From the NCBI GenBank assembly GCA_025060715.1, contig JANXBG010000012.1, positions 1 to 48,564 on the forward strand: a stretch of DNA of 48,564 bases, given 5' to 3'. The translations under genes were made by a program, and so were the position numbers. Origin of the DNA: Caldifarciminota bacterium (GTDB lineage: Bacteria; Hydrothermota; Tepidihabitantia; Tepidihabitantales; DTDR01). The stretch's first letter is position 1, and each line of letters begins with the position of its first letter. Shown one piece after another: positions 8,791 through 16,286 of the stretch. The notes under the pieces were generated by a model that was given only the letters and a program-made list of their open reading frames with translations, had not been told where the DNA came from and did no database searches.

Positions 8791-8861
8791 ACAGTTTTCA
8801 TAAACATAAATTGAAAAATTAAAACAGGTATATTCATTAAATAATTTTTTCTTAAAATTGT

Positions 8862-9938
8862 TTAATAAGAAATTTTTCTTTTTATTATCTCACAAAAAGC
8901 CGATAATCTTGTGTCAATTAAATTTTCTGAGGTATGCTCATCTAAAGAAATATCTAAAATGGGGGTATTATATTCTTGGCTTATTTTTTCCAAAATCCCA
9001 TCTGCCATTGTTTGGGGCATACAACCAAAAGGATGAAGATGGATAATTCCTGAATACCCATTTTTTATTGCTAATAAAGTATGACCGATGGTATTGGTAT
9101 CTTCACCGCCAACATTATATTGCCAATATTTTTTTGCTAATTTTCTAACTTTTTTATAAATATTATTGCCTAGTCTTATTGAATGAAAACCAATCCAAGA
9201 ATGGGCGGTTAAAAATGGGTCAGCATGAAATCCTAATTCACCAAGTTTTTCAATAATCCGAAAGTTAACAAAAGGCTCAATGACACAAAAAGATTCACCA
9301 ACAATCTTTATTTTCGGAATAGGAAATTTTATTTTCTTATCAACCAAATTTGTTAATTCTTCTATTCCCTCTTTTCTAATCTTTTTCATTTTAAAAATAT
9401 TATCCTCTTTATAAAGTTTTTTTAAATATTTATTCAAAACTTTATTTACCATTCCCTTTTTATTCTCCTTTGGCCTTATTTCCATCGCTTTTCTTTCTAA
9501 TTCTTCCATAATATTTGATTTATAATAACTTTTTATAATTGCTTTAGTAAATTTTGTTATTACTTTGTAGTCTCTTTTATGAATTTTTTTTAAAATAAAA
9601 TAAATATTTTTCAGTTCTTCTTTTCTTAAAATAATGTGGTTAAATTTAAAGCCAAGATTTTTTAAAATTTGGGAATGTAAATAAGGATAATAACCATAAC
9701 GACAGGACCAAAAACCACTCCCATGGATAATTGTATCGGCACCCATTTCTAATGCCTTGATTAAATTTCCTAAAGTCAATTTAAAGGGAATACACATTAA
9801 TTCTGGTGAATATTTTGCTCCCAAAGCTAAAGTTTCTTTATCTGGTGGCGGAGGAATAATAGGTTCAATATCCAATTCTTTTAATAAAGTTGATAAAGGA
9901 ATATAGATATTTCCCATATAAGGAAAAGTGGCCTTCAT
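8862..9938 (-). CDS. 2-hydroxyacyl-CoA dehydratase-related Fe-S protein (COG3581-like)
   Basis: This 358-residue protein resembles the BcrAD/HgdB-related COG3581 group that accompanies acyl-CoA dehydratase activases. Conserved features are PFPYMGN-like FPYMGNIYIPL near the N-terminus, PELMCIPFKLTLGN, GSGFWSCRYGYYPYL and LHPFGCMPQTMADGI; the cysteines in these motifs are candidates for a [4Fe-4S] cluster. A long lysine-rich helical insert lies in the middle. Its ATG overlaps the stop of the upstream partner gene by 4 nt, so the two are co-translated and probably form one complex. No ATPase activase component (COG1924) is in the window, so the substrate is unknown. Confidence 0.75.
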   Translation of the reverse strand: MKATFPYMGNIYIPLSTLLKELDIEPIIPPPPDKETLALGAKYSPELMCIPFKLTLGNLIKALEMGADTIIHGSGFWSCRYGYYPYLHSQILKNLGFKFNHIILRKEELKNIYFILKKIHKRDYKVITKFTKAIIKSYYKSNIMEELERKAMEIRPKENKKGMVNKVLNKYLKKLYKEDNIFKMKKIRKEGIEELTNLVDKKIKFPIPKIKIVGESFCVIEPFVNFRIIEKLGELGFHADPFLTAHSWIGFHSIRLGNNIYKKVRKLAKKYWQYNVGGEDTNTIGHTLLAIKNGYSGIIHLHPFGCMPQTMADGILEKISQEYNTPILDISLDEHTSENLIDTRLSAFCEIIKRKISY

Positions 9939-10801
9939 TTCTTTTTTATTTTAATCATATCTAAAAAAGATTCTAAACGAGTTAAAAAACCCTCTTTTTG
10001 GGTATGCTCATCAATAATCAATTGTAAGATATTAATATTTTTACAAATTTCTTTTATCCGCTCATCAATCACCGCTGAAGTTCCGCAGGGAAAATTGTTG
10101 ATAATAATTACACCAGAAATATTATTTTCCTTTGCCCAATAAGCGGAGAATAATAAATGGCGATGGAAATACCAACAATATTCTCTTTCTTTATTAAAAT
10201 CAAAGTTCTCTTTGTAAAATTGAAAACTGGTAATATATTTAATATCCATCTTATCTAAAATGCCTAATAAATCTAAACTCAATCTTTTGTCAAATAAAAC
10301 ATAAGGATGGCCCACCACCAAAATTTCTTCTTTTTTAATAGATGTGGAAGTTTTTACCTTCTTTGCTTTTTGATAAGCAGCTTTTATCTCTCTTTTAGAG
10401 AAACCAAGTTTTGAAAAGAGCGAAAGATAACTTTCTTCTTCATTTTTTATATCTTCATCAATTAATAATTCTAATAAATGAAAATCATTAAAATTTATTT
10501 TAATTAAATCTGGTAAACCAATAAATTTTGGGCAACCAAATAAGGGGTGTTTATTTACATACTTTTTAACAAATCTTATTAAAAAAAGATAATCACATCT
10601 GTCGGATAAAGATTTTGTATGTCCCAAAAAAACCTTAACTGGGAGGCAAATTTCTGAAGGAGCAATTTTTGAACCTTCCTCAATTGTCTTTTGGTCGGTG
10701 TCGGTAGATAGCACAACTTCTAATTTTAAATTATTAAAAAATTCTATTAAAAAATCTTTATAATAATAGTAATATAACCCCTTTGGTATTCCAATTTTCA
10801 T
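9935..10801 (-). CDS. DUF2229/COG3580 acyl-CoA dehydratase activase-related protein
   Basis: This 288-residue protein begins KIGIPKGLYYYYY, the typical opening of DUF2229 proteins. It carries APSEICLPVKVFLGH, HPLFGCPKFIGLP and NNFPCGTSAVIDERI, each with a conserved Cys suited to Fe-S binding, and ends in a short helical tail with DEHTQKEGFLTRLESF. The same DEHT...TRL signature ends its partner at 8862-9938, showing that the two are distant homologues. In other genomes these domains are fused to or sit beside the HgdC-type ATPase. Here only the pair is present, next to tRNA-Leu(UAA). Confidence 0.75.
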   Translation of the reverse strand: MKIGIPKGLYYYYYKDFLIEFFNNLKLEVVLSTDTDQKTIEEGSKIAPSEICLPVKVFLGHTKSLSDRCDYLFLIRFVKKYVNKHPLFGCPKFIGLPDLIKINFNDFHLLELLIDEDIKNEEESYLSLFSKLGFSKREIKAAYQKAKKVKTSTSIKKEEILVVGHPYVLFDKRLSLDLLGILDKMDIKYITSFQFYKENFDFNKEREYCWYFHRHLLFSAYWAKENNISGVIIINNFPCGTSAVIDERIKEICKNINILQLIIDEHTQKEGFLTRLESFLDMIKIKKK

Positions 10802-10805
10802 CTTC

Positions 10806-10833
10806 TTGACTTTTCTTTTAAATTCATTATCAT
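10806..10833 (+). promoter_or_regulatory. Promoter of tRNA-Leu(UAA)
   Basis: TTGACT (10806-10811), 16 bp, TATCAT (10828-10833), then 10 nt to the tRNA 5' end. This matches the spacing of the other promoters in the window. Confidence 0.7.
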
Positions 10834-10843
10834 TTAATCTAAC

Positions 10844-10931
10844 GCCGGGGTGGCGGAATAGGAAGACGCAGCGGACTTAAAATCCGCTGGACTTTTAAAA
10901 GTCCGTGCCGGTTCGACTCCGGCCCCCGGCA
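10844..10931 (+). tRNA. tRNA-Leu (anticodon TAA)
   Basis: The acceptor stem GCCGGGG (10844-10850) pairs with CCCCGGC (10924-10930), with discriminator A at 10931. The anticodon stem GCGGA/TCCGC surrounds CTTAAAA, giving anticodon TAA. A long variable arm (GGACTTTTAAAAGTCC) is diagnostic of a class II leucine tRNA. CCA is not encoded. The last 37 bp lie antisense to the end of the Mut7-C gene. Confidence 0.95.
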
Positions 10932-11380
10932 TTTTTTATTTTTTCTAAAAATTCTTCCATATTTTTATAATGAGTCCCTGCCCAGTAAATCCTTTGGCAA
11001 ATAGGACAATAACTAAACTCATTTTTTGTCTGATAAACATAATAAGGAACTTTCCCTTTCACATCCTTTTTCTCGATTTTTTTAACTACTTCGTTACAAA
11101 GAAGACATCTACTTGCTAATTTAATCTTATCATATAAATTCAACTTATTAAGGATGATTAACAATTGCTCCTTAGGGTTGTCAGTGTTTAGAAACAAACA
11201 ATTTTCCTTCTCTTTATAACTACTATTTCTAGTTATAATTATTCTATTTTCTGTTTTGGCAACAAATTCCATTTTTACTTTATTAGTCTCTTTCTCATAT
11301 TTAGTATCAAAACCGAGCATTCTTAAATATTTCGCAAGTTTACCAAGCATAAAATCGCAAAGAAATTTAATCTCCGCCAT
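10895..11380 (-). CDS. Mut7-C RNase domain (DUF82/PIN-like) protein
   Basis: This 161-residue protein has the Mut7-C layout. An N-terminal PIN-like half opens with KFLCDFMLGKLAKYLRMLGF (acidic Asp in CDFMLG), continues with RIIITRNSSY, and is followed by a C4 zinc ribbon with CLLCNEV and YCPICQRIYWAGTH. Family members are predicted RNases, sometimes fused to ubiquitin-like domains. The final ~12 codons and the stop are read from the strand opposite tRNA-Leu(UAA), giving the tail GGRSRTGTDF. The ATG overlaps the end of the upstream lamin-tail gene by 14 nt, so the two are probably co-transcribed. Confidence 0.8.
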   Translation of the reverse strand: MAEIKFLCDFMLGKLAKYLRMLGFDTKYEKETNKVKMEFVAKTENRIIITRNSSYKEKENCLFLNTDNPKEQLLIILNKLNLYDKIKLASRCLLCNEVVKKIEKKDVKGKVPYYVYQTKNEFSYCPICQRIYWAGTHYKNMEEFLEKIKNAGGRSRTGTDF

Positions 11381-12572
11381 TGCTTATTATAAAACTTTTT
11401 CTATCTTCAATTGTTTGATTGTTATTTTTATATCTTAAAATTGCCAGATAAATACCATTTTTCAAATTTTCTGATAAGTTCCAAACAAAAAAATATTCTT
11501 TATTATCAATTTTTTTATTAAACCTTTTAATCAACTTTCCTTTTAAGTCAAAAATTTCTAAATTCAAATCTCCTTTATCAGGTAAAAAGAATTCAAATTT
11601 TATTATTTTGTCTAAATTTTTATAAAATATTTGAGGTTTGATTATAAGATATTCATTTTTTTTAAATAACGGTAATTCTAAACAATAATAATTATTGGTA
11701 GTATCGAAATCTTTTTTCGCCAATAATTTAACTTCCAATTTATTATAACCAAAATCCAAAGAATCTAAAATAAAGGAGATAAAACTATCTTTTTTGGGTT
11801 CTAAATTAACTAATAAGATTTCTTTTTTATATTTAGTGTTATTAAAAATTTTAATTAAAACACTTTCACTTTTGAAAAAACCATTATTAACAATTTGAAT
11901 TTTAAAAATGCCAAAATTTTTATCTCTATTAAAATCTTCACAAATAAAATTTAATAGCGCTGGGTCAGAAAAGAAAAAGACGCTATTATCCCTTCCCGGT
12001 GTGCCATGTTCAAAAAGGGAAGGAGACCAATTTTCTTTTTTATCTTCTATGTGAAAAGAGATTCTTTCATAAGAATAACCATCTTTAATATCTATTGGAA
12101 AACTATCTTCTTCAAAAGGGGTTCCAAAAGTAGAGGTATCATTTAAAGAAAATAAAATTAGTGGATCCTTTTGTTGAAGTTCATTACCAATAGTTGTATT
12201 TTCTACACTCACTACTATTAAGCTTTCCGGAAAATTATAAGGTTGAATCTCATCGCCCTGCGGTTCAGAAAAGGTATATTCTGGGTCAAGAATAAGACAA
12301 TAAGAATTGGGAGAAATTTTTGTAGTATTTATTTTTAATGTTGGATATTTAATTAATATTGAGGAATCTTTCCAAGGAACAATAGAATCAATCGCATCTA
12401 AATCGGTGATTTTATAAGCACTAATATCTACCGTATCTGAAGAAAGATTATAAACTTCTATAAATTCATTTCTATCTTCTGGATAATACCTTCCTGTTTT
12501 TCCCTTAGGGTTTGCCATTACTTCAGTAATAATCAATTTAGAATAAGAAAAGATGAGAAAAATAAAAAACAT
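11367..12572 (-). CDS. Lamin-tail-domain secreted protein with T9SS-type C-terminus
   Basis: This 401-residue protein starts with a short hydrophobic signal (FFIFLIFSYS) leading straight into a lamin tail domain: LIITEVMANPKG, NEFIEVYNLSSDTVDIS, TDLDAIDSIV and FEHGTPGRDN at about residue 195. A CARDB-like beta segment follows. The C-terminal 80 residues fit a T9SS/FlgD-like sorting fold (LEIFDLKGKLIKRF, LKNGIYLAILRYKN). Lamin-tail domains on secreted bacterial proteins often accompany nucleases or surface proteins, but no nuclease domain is present here. The ATG lies 5 nt after a TATAAT box, so the transcript should be leaderless. Confidence 0.8.
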   Translation of the reverse strand: MFFIFLIFSYSKLIITEVMANPKGKTGRYYPEDRNEFIEVYNLSSDTVDISAYKITDLDAIDSIVPWKDSSILIKYPTLKINTTKISPNSYCLILDPEYTFSEPQGDEIQPYNFPESLIVVSVENTTIGNELQQKDPLILFSLNDTSTFGTPFEEDSFPIDIKDGYSYERISFHIEDKKENWSPSLFEHGTPGRDNSVFFFSDPALLNFICEDFNRDKNFGIFKIQIVNNGFFKSESVLIKIFNNTKYKKEILLVNLEPKKDSFISFILDSLDFGYNKLEVKLLAKKDFDTTNNYYCLELPLFKKNEYLIIKPQIFYKNLDKIIKFEFFLPDKGDLNLEIFDLKGKLIKRFNKKIDNKEYFFVWNLSENLKNGIYLAILRYKNNNQTIEDRKSFIISNGGD

Positions 12573-12577
12573 ATAAA

Positions 12578-12605
12578 ATTATAAATTCCTAATTCTAAAA
12601 GTCAA
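12578..12605 (-). promoter_or_regulatory. Leaderless promoter of the lamin-tail gene
   Basis: On the minus strand, TTGACT (12605-12600), 16 bp, TATAAT (12583-12578), then only 5 nt to the ATG at 12572. Transcription starting 6-7 nt past the -10 box would begin at the start codon. Confidence 0.75.
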
Positions 12606-12674
12606 AAATTTTTATTAAGAAGGGTTAAATATGGTTGCTAATTTAATAAGATTTTTTTATAACCAAATATTTTT

Positions 12675-12937
12675 TGAAAAAATGATAATCTTTGGTGGTC
12701 TTCTTTCGTTATATATATAAAAGAATTATGAGGGTATTAGATTTTTATTAAGAAAAGGAGGTATTGAAAGGATCAAATATTTTTTATATTAGCAAATCAC
12801 TCCATAAAATAAGGCAAGGGGATTTTACTTTTTATAAATAAGGGGACTGTATAGGAGATAGTATAGGAGTTATTTGGTTTATTTATTAAGATCTTAACAG
12901 AATATTTTGTATAAAAATCCTGGCAGTTGTAATGGTT
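12675..12937 (+). repeat. Repeat copy B of the decayed signal-peptide gene
   Basis: Near-identical over about 260 bp to the reverse complement of 25371-25632, and related to 8066-8405. Shared blocks include CTTTCGTTATATATATA, AAATATTTTTTATATTAGCA, ATAAGGCAAGGGGATTTTAC and TTAAGATCTTAACAGAATAT. All frames are interrupted by stops, so it no longer encodes a protein. Nothing recognisable lies in 12606-12674 or 12938-13042. Confidence 0.6.
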
Positions 12938-13042
12938 ATTTATATTTTATTTTGGATTCAAAAGAGAGATAAATTGGTGCTTTTTACATAAGTCTTTAGT
13001 TTCTACCCAAAATACCTAAAATATAATTGATTAATTTTGAAA

Positions 13043-13071
13043 TTGACAAATTTAATATTTTTAAATATAAT
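13043..13071 (+). promoter_or_regulatory. Consensus promoter of the histidine kinase / PorX-like operon
   Basis: A perfect TTGACA (13043-13048), 17 bp, TATAAT (13066-13071). It lies inside the longest possible reading frame (TTG at 13027), which argues that translation begins downstream at the ATG at 13087, 15 nt past the -10 box. Confidence 0.8.
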
Positions 13072-13086
13072 AATATTAAAAATGAA

Positions 13087-14241
13087 ATGAAATTTGGTAA
13101 AAAGTTTCTAATTAGTTATTTTATCCTTATTTCTTTACTTTTTACAATAATATTTTTTGTTATTTCTTCTTACATTTTTAAAAAATTAGAAGAGGAAATA
13201 ACTTTACGTTCACGAATTTTTGCTAAATATATGTCAAAAACCCAAGAAGAGGGTTGGGAAAGTAGTTCTTATGAGTTAGATATAATATTTGAAGAGGTAA
13301 TTAAAAAGATCGATTTTCCTGTAATCGTTACGGATGATAAGGGTGAGATAATAGCTTATCGAAATGTTGGTAAAAATCCCACGAAGGAGATGTTAAAAAG
13401 AAAGATAGAAAATCTTAAAAAAGAAAAGTCGCCAATTCCTATTTTAGTAAATATCGGTGATACTACAAAATTTCTTGGTGAAATCTATTATGGTTTATCT
13501 CCTTCAGCAAAATTTGTTCGTTATTATCCTTATTATCAAATTCTAATTTTATTAATATTTCTCTTTTTGGGAATTTGGGCAATTTTTGTTTACAAGAAAA
13601 AAGAAGAAGAAAAATTATGGAATTTTTTAGCAAAAGAAACTGCTCATCAAATAGCAACCCCTCTTTCTTCTTTAATTGGCTGGCTTTTAACAATTAAAGA
13701 TAAAATTGAAAAAAGTTATTATGAAGAAATGTCCTTAGATATAAAGAAAATGGAAATTGCTTTAGAGAGATTTTCTCGTATTGGTTTACCTCCCAAACTT
13801 AGTGCCACACCGATAAGAGAAGTTATTGAAAAAGTTTGTCAACATTTTCAAAAAAGAATGCCTTTAAATATTGAGTTAATTTTAAATCTGAAAAGTAACC
13901 CAATCCTACCTTTAGACGAAGTTCTTTTTAGTTGGAGTTTAGAAAATTTGTTAAAAAATAGTGTTGATGCAATTGGTAATAATCCAGGAAGAATTGAGAT
14001 AAGGGAAATTTTTAATAATAATACTTATTACGAGATCCATATAATTGATAGTGGTGAAGGAATAGATAGAAAAATTAAAAATAAAATTTTTAAACCAGGG
14101 ATAACCACTAAAAGATACGGTTGGGGGATAGGTTTATCATTAGCAAAAAGGATTATTGAAGAATATCACAAAGGAAAATTGGTATTAAAAGAATCGAAAA
14201 AAGGAAGAACAGTTTTTTCTATTCTTTTAAGGAAAAAATGA
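13087..14241 (+). CDS. Membrane sensor histidine kinase (PorY-like by context)
   Basis: The start at 13087 is preferred over the upstream TTG because a consensus promoter overlaps the longer frame. The 384-residue protein has a transmembrane helix at about 6-30, a small extracytoplasmic domain (~120 residues), a second helix near 150-169, then the dimerisation/phosphoacceptor box KETAHQIATPLSSLIGW (His187). The ATPase domain has N-box ENLLKNSVDAI, G1 IDSGEGID and G2 YGWGIGLSLAKRI. Its end overlaps the next gene by 4 nt, so the kinase and the PorX-like regulator are co-translated, strong evidence that they are a cognate pair. The input signal is unknown. Confidence 0.85.
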   Translation: MKFGKKFLISYFILISLLFTIIFFVISSYIFKKLEEEITLRSRIFAKYMSKTQEEGWESSSYELDIIFEEVIKKIDFPVIVTDDKGEIIAYRNVGKNPTKEMLKRKIENLKKEKSPIPILVNIGDTTKFLGEIYYGLSPSAKFVRYYPYYQILILLIFLFLGIWAIFVYKKKEEEKLWNFLAKETAHQIATPLSSLIGWLLTIKDKIEKSYYEEMSLDIKKMEIALERFSRIGLPPKLSATPIREVIEKVCQHFQKRMPLNIELILNLKSNPILPLDEVLFSWSLENLLKNSVDAIGNNPGRIEIREIFNNNTYYEIHIIDSGEGIDRKIKNKIFKPGITTKRYGWGIGLSLAKRIIEEYHKGKLVLKESKKGRTVFSILLRKK

Positions 14242-15749
14242 AAATTCTTTGGATTGATGATGAAATTGAACTTTTAAAGCCTTTTATTTATTTTCTAAAA
14301 GAAAAAGGATACGAGGTAAAAGAAGTAAGTAATGGAGTGGATGGTTTAAATAAAATAAAAGAAGAAAATTTTGATTTAGTTTTTTTAGATGAAATGATGC
14401 CAGGAATTGATGGCTTAGAAGTTGCTAAAAAAATTAAAAATTATGACCCAAATATTTCTGTGGTAATGGTGACTAAAGTAAGTGAAGAGACCTTTATTGA
14501 TGAAGCCTACGCTAATTTGGTTGATGATTTTATTTTAAAACCATTAAATCCAATGCAAATCTTAGCGGTGATTAAAAGATTGTTAGAAAAAAAAGAAATT
14601 TTTAAAAAGAGTTTAGTAAGAGAATATTTAAAAATTCTTTCCAGTATAAAAAATTTTGAAAAATTTGAAGAATGGTGTGATTTTTATCAGCAATTGATAA
14701 AATGGCGTGAATATATTTATCGTTTTTCTCTTACGGATTTAAAAGAGAGCTATGAAGATATCTTAAAAGAAGGAAACGAAAATTTTGTCCATTTTATTGA
14801 AGCCAATTATTTTGATTGGTTAAAAAAGAATTCCGGACCAATCCTTTCTCATCGATTTTTTGATAAGTTTATTAAATCTAATTTAGATAAATTACCGCTC
14901 TATTGGATAATTTTTGATTCCTTAAGACTTGACCAATGGTTAATTATTTACAATATTTTAAAAGAGTATTTTTTAATAAAACAAGATTTTTACTGTTCTA
15001 TCCTTCCTTCAGCAACTCCTTATTCTCGCAATGCTTTATTAAGTGGTTTAACACCAGAAAAGATTTTTAGATATTATCCTCATTGCTGGGTATTTGAGGA
15101 TGTAGGACAAAACAGATATGAAGAAGAACTTTTTCAGAGACTTTTGATGAGAGAAAAAATTTCTTTAAAGTATTTTTATTTAAAAGTTTTAAAAATTCAA
15201 GATTTAAATGAAAAGTTGAATTATCTCTTAAACCCTGAGGCAGAAATAATTATAATTGTCATCAATTTTTTAGATTTCCTTATTCATTCCGCCAAAGAGA
15301 CCGAATTTATAAAAGAGATCGCGGAAAATGAAGACACTTTATTAGAATTTACTAAAATTTGGTTTAACTCTTCATTGATATTTCAGTTTTTGAAAAGGCT
15401 CAAACAAAAGAGAAGTAAAATTATTATAACTTCGGATCACGGATTTATTAAAGTTAAAAGGCCAACAATTATTCAAGGCGGAAGAGAACTTTCTCCTAAT
15501 CTTCGTTATAAATCCGGCGGTGGATTAACAGTGGATAAAAAAGCAGCTTGGCTTTTGGCACCAAAAGATTTAGAAATACCACAAGAATTTTTAGGTGAGC
15601 AGTACGCAATTTGTAAAAGTGACTATTATTTTATCTATCCAACAAAACCGAAAGAGTATGAAAAGACTTACAAATTTACCTATCAACATGGTGGAATTTC
15701 TATGCAAGAGATGATTTTGCCGGTAGGGATTTTATTTCCTCTTGATTAA
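14238..15749 (+). CDS. porX: PorX-like response regulator with PglZ phosphatase domain
   Basis: This 503-residue protein has an N-terminal receiver (1-120; acidic Asp7/Asp8, phospho-acceptor Asp51 in LVFLDEMMPG, Thr79, Lys101), a helical linker, and a PglZ/alkaline-phosphatase-superfamily domain from about 220. Candidate metal and nucleophile residues are Asp227 (IIFDSLRLDQW), Thr260 (SATPYSRNALLSG), Asp346/His350 (FLDFLIH), Asp400-His401 (TSDHGF) and His484 (YQHGGISMQE). This architecture is that of PorX, which in Bacteroidota controls T9SS and whose PglZ domain has been described as a phosphodiesterase. Several T9SS-tailed proteins in the window fit that role. No DNA-binding domain is present. 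Confidence 0.85.
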   Translation: MKILWIDDEIELLKPFIYFLKEKGYEVKEVSNGVDGLNKIKEENFDLVFLDEMMPGIDGLEVAKKIKNYDPNISVVMVTKVSEETFIDEAYANLVDDFILKPLNPMQILAVIKRLLEKKEIFKKSLVREYLKILSSIKNFEKFEEWCDFYQQLIKWREYIYRFSLTDLKESYEDILKEGNENFVHFIEANYFDWLKKNSGPILSHRFFDKFIKSNLDKLPLYWIIFDSLRLDQWLIIYNILKEYFLIKQDFYCSILPSATPYSRNALLSGLTPEKIFRYYPHCWVFEDVGQNRYEEELFQRLLMREKISLKYFYLKVLKIQDLNEKLNYLLNPEAEIIIIVINFLDFLIHSAKETEFIKEIAENEDTLLEFTKIWFNSSLIFQFLKRLKQKRSKIIITSDHGFIKVKRPTIIQGGRELSPNLRYKSGGGLTVDKKAAWLLAPKDLEIPQEFLGEQYAICKSDYYFIYPTKPKEYEKTYKFTYQHGGISMQEMILPVGILFPLD

Positions 15750-15769
15750 TTTTAAAATTTATTTATAAT
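15742..15769 (+). promoter_or_regulatory. Leaderless promoter of the hemerythrin-like gene
   Basis: TTGATT (15742-15747, overlapping the end of the PorX-like gene), 16 bp, TATAAT (15764-15769), and 6 nt to the ATG at 15776. No Shine-Dalgarno is present. Confidence 0.7.
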
Positions 15770-15775
15770 AATTTA

Positions 15776-16282
15776 ATGCCCGAATTTACATTTTTAGAAA
15801 CTTTGAAAAAAGAACATTTTTTGATAGAACGGGCTTTAAGAATAATGAATATACTTATCATCAGAGAGCAATTTTTAGAGAAAGAATTTTCTTTACTTTA
15901 TCGTTTAATTAAAAATTTTGTTGAGGAAAATCATTGTGCTAAGGAAGAAAAAATTTTGTTTCCTTTAATAAGAGAATATGAAATTGATGCTCAATTAATT
16001 ATGGTTGGAGAAGCTGAGAAAAGAAAGGAAATTATTGAGGATCTGGAAATAGGATTAAAAGAACTTGATAAAGAAAAAATTTTTTTGAGCTTAGAAAATT
16101 TTATAGAAACTTTTGCTCGACATATTTTTAAAGAGGAGGGGCTTATTTTTCCTGCTTGTGAGACTCTTTTACCTTTAGATATAAATGAAAAAATTGTTGA
16201 AGATTTTAAAGAATATGAAAAAAATGAAGAGAATTATGAATATTTCCTAAAAATCGTTGAGGACTTAGAAAAACTCATATAA
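15776..16282 (+). CDS. Hemerythrin-like (HHE) domain protein
   Basis: This 168-residue all-helical protein shows the hemerythrin pattern: His14 ([11 protein letters not shown]), His53 and Glu57 ([14 protein letters not shown]) and His116 with Glu120 ([13 protein letters not shown]). Such domains bind a diiron centre and sense or carry O2 or NO. The third-helix motif, normally EHxxGR, reads GEAEKRKE, so the expected His is replaced by Ala80; the diiron site may be altered. It has its own leaderless promoter and lies 4 nt before uvrA, with which it is probably co-transcribed. Confidence 0.85.
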   Translation: MPEFTFLETLKKEHFLIERALRIMNILIIREQFLEKEFSLLYRLIKNFVEENHCAKEEKILFPLIREYEIDAQLIMVGEAEKRKEIIEDLEIGLKELDKEKIFLSLENFIETFARHIFKEEGLIFPACETLLPLDINEKIVEDFKEYEKNEENYEYFLKIVEDLEKLI

Positions 16283-16286
16283 TAAA

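Noticed and set aside
13027-13086. TTG start giving 20 extra residues to the histidine kinase
   Set aside because: A perfect -35/-10 promoter lies inside this stretch, so it is unlikely to be translated.
16278-16283. TATAAT 3 nt before the uvrA ATG as a separate promoter
   Set aside because: The spacing to the start is too short, the best -35 is 15 bp away, and the box coincides with the stop codon region of the hemerythrin gene; co-transcription is simpler.
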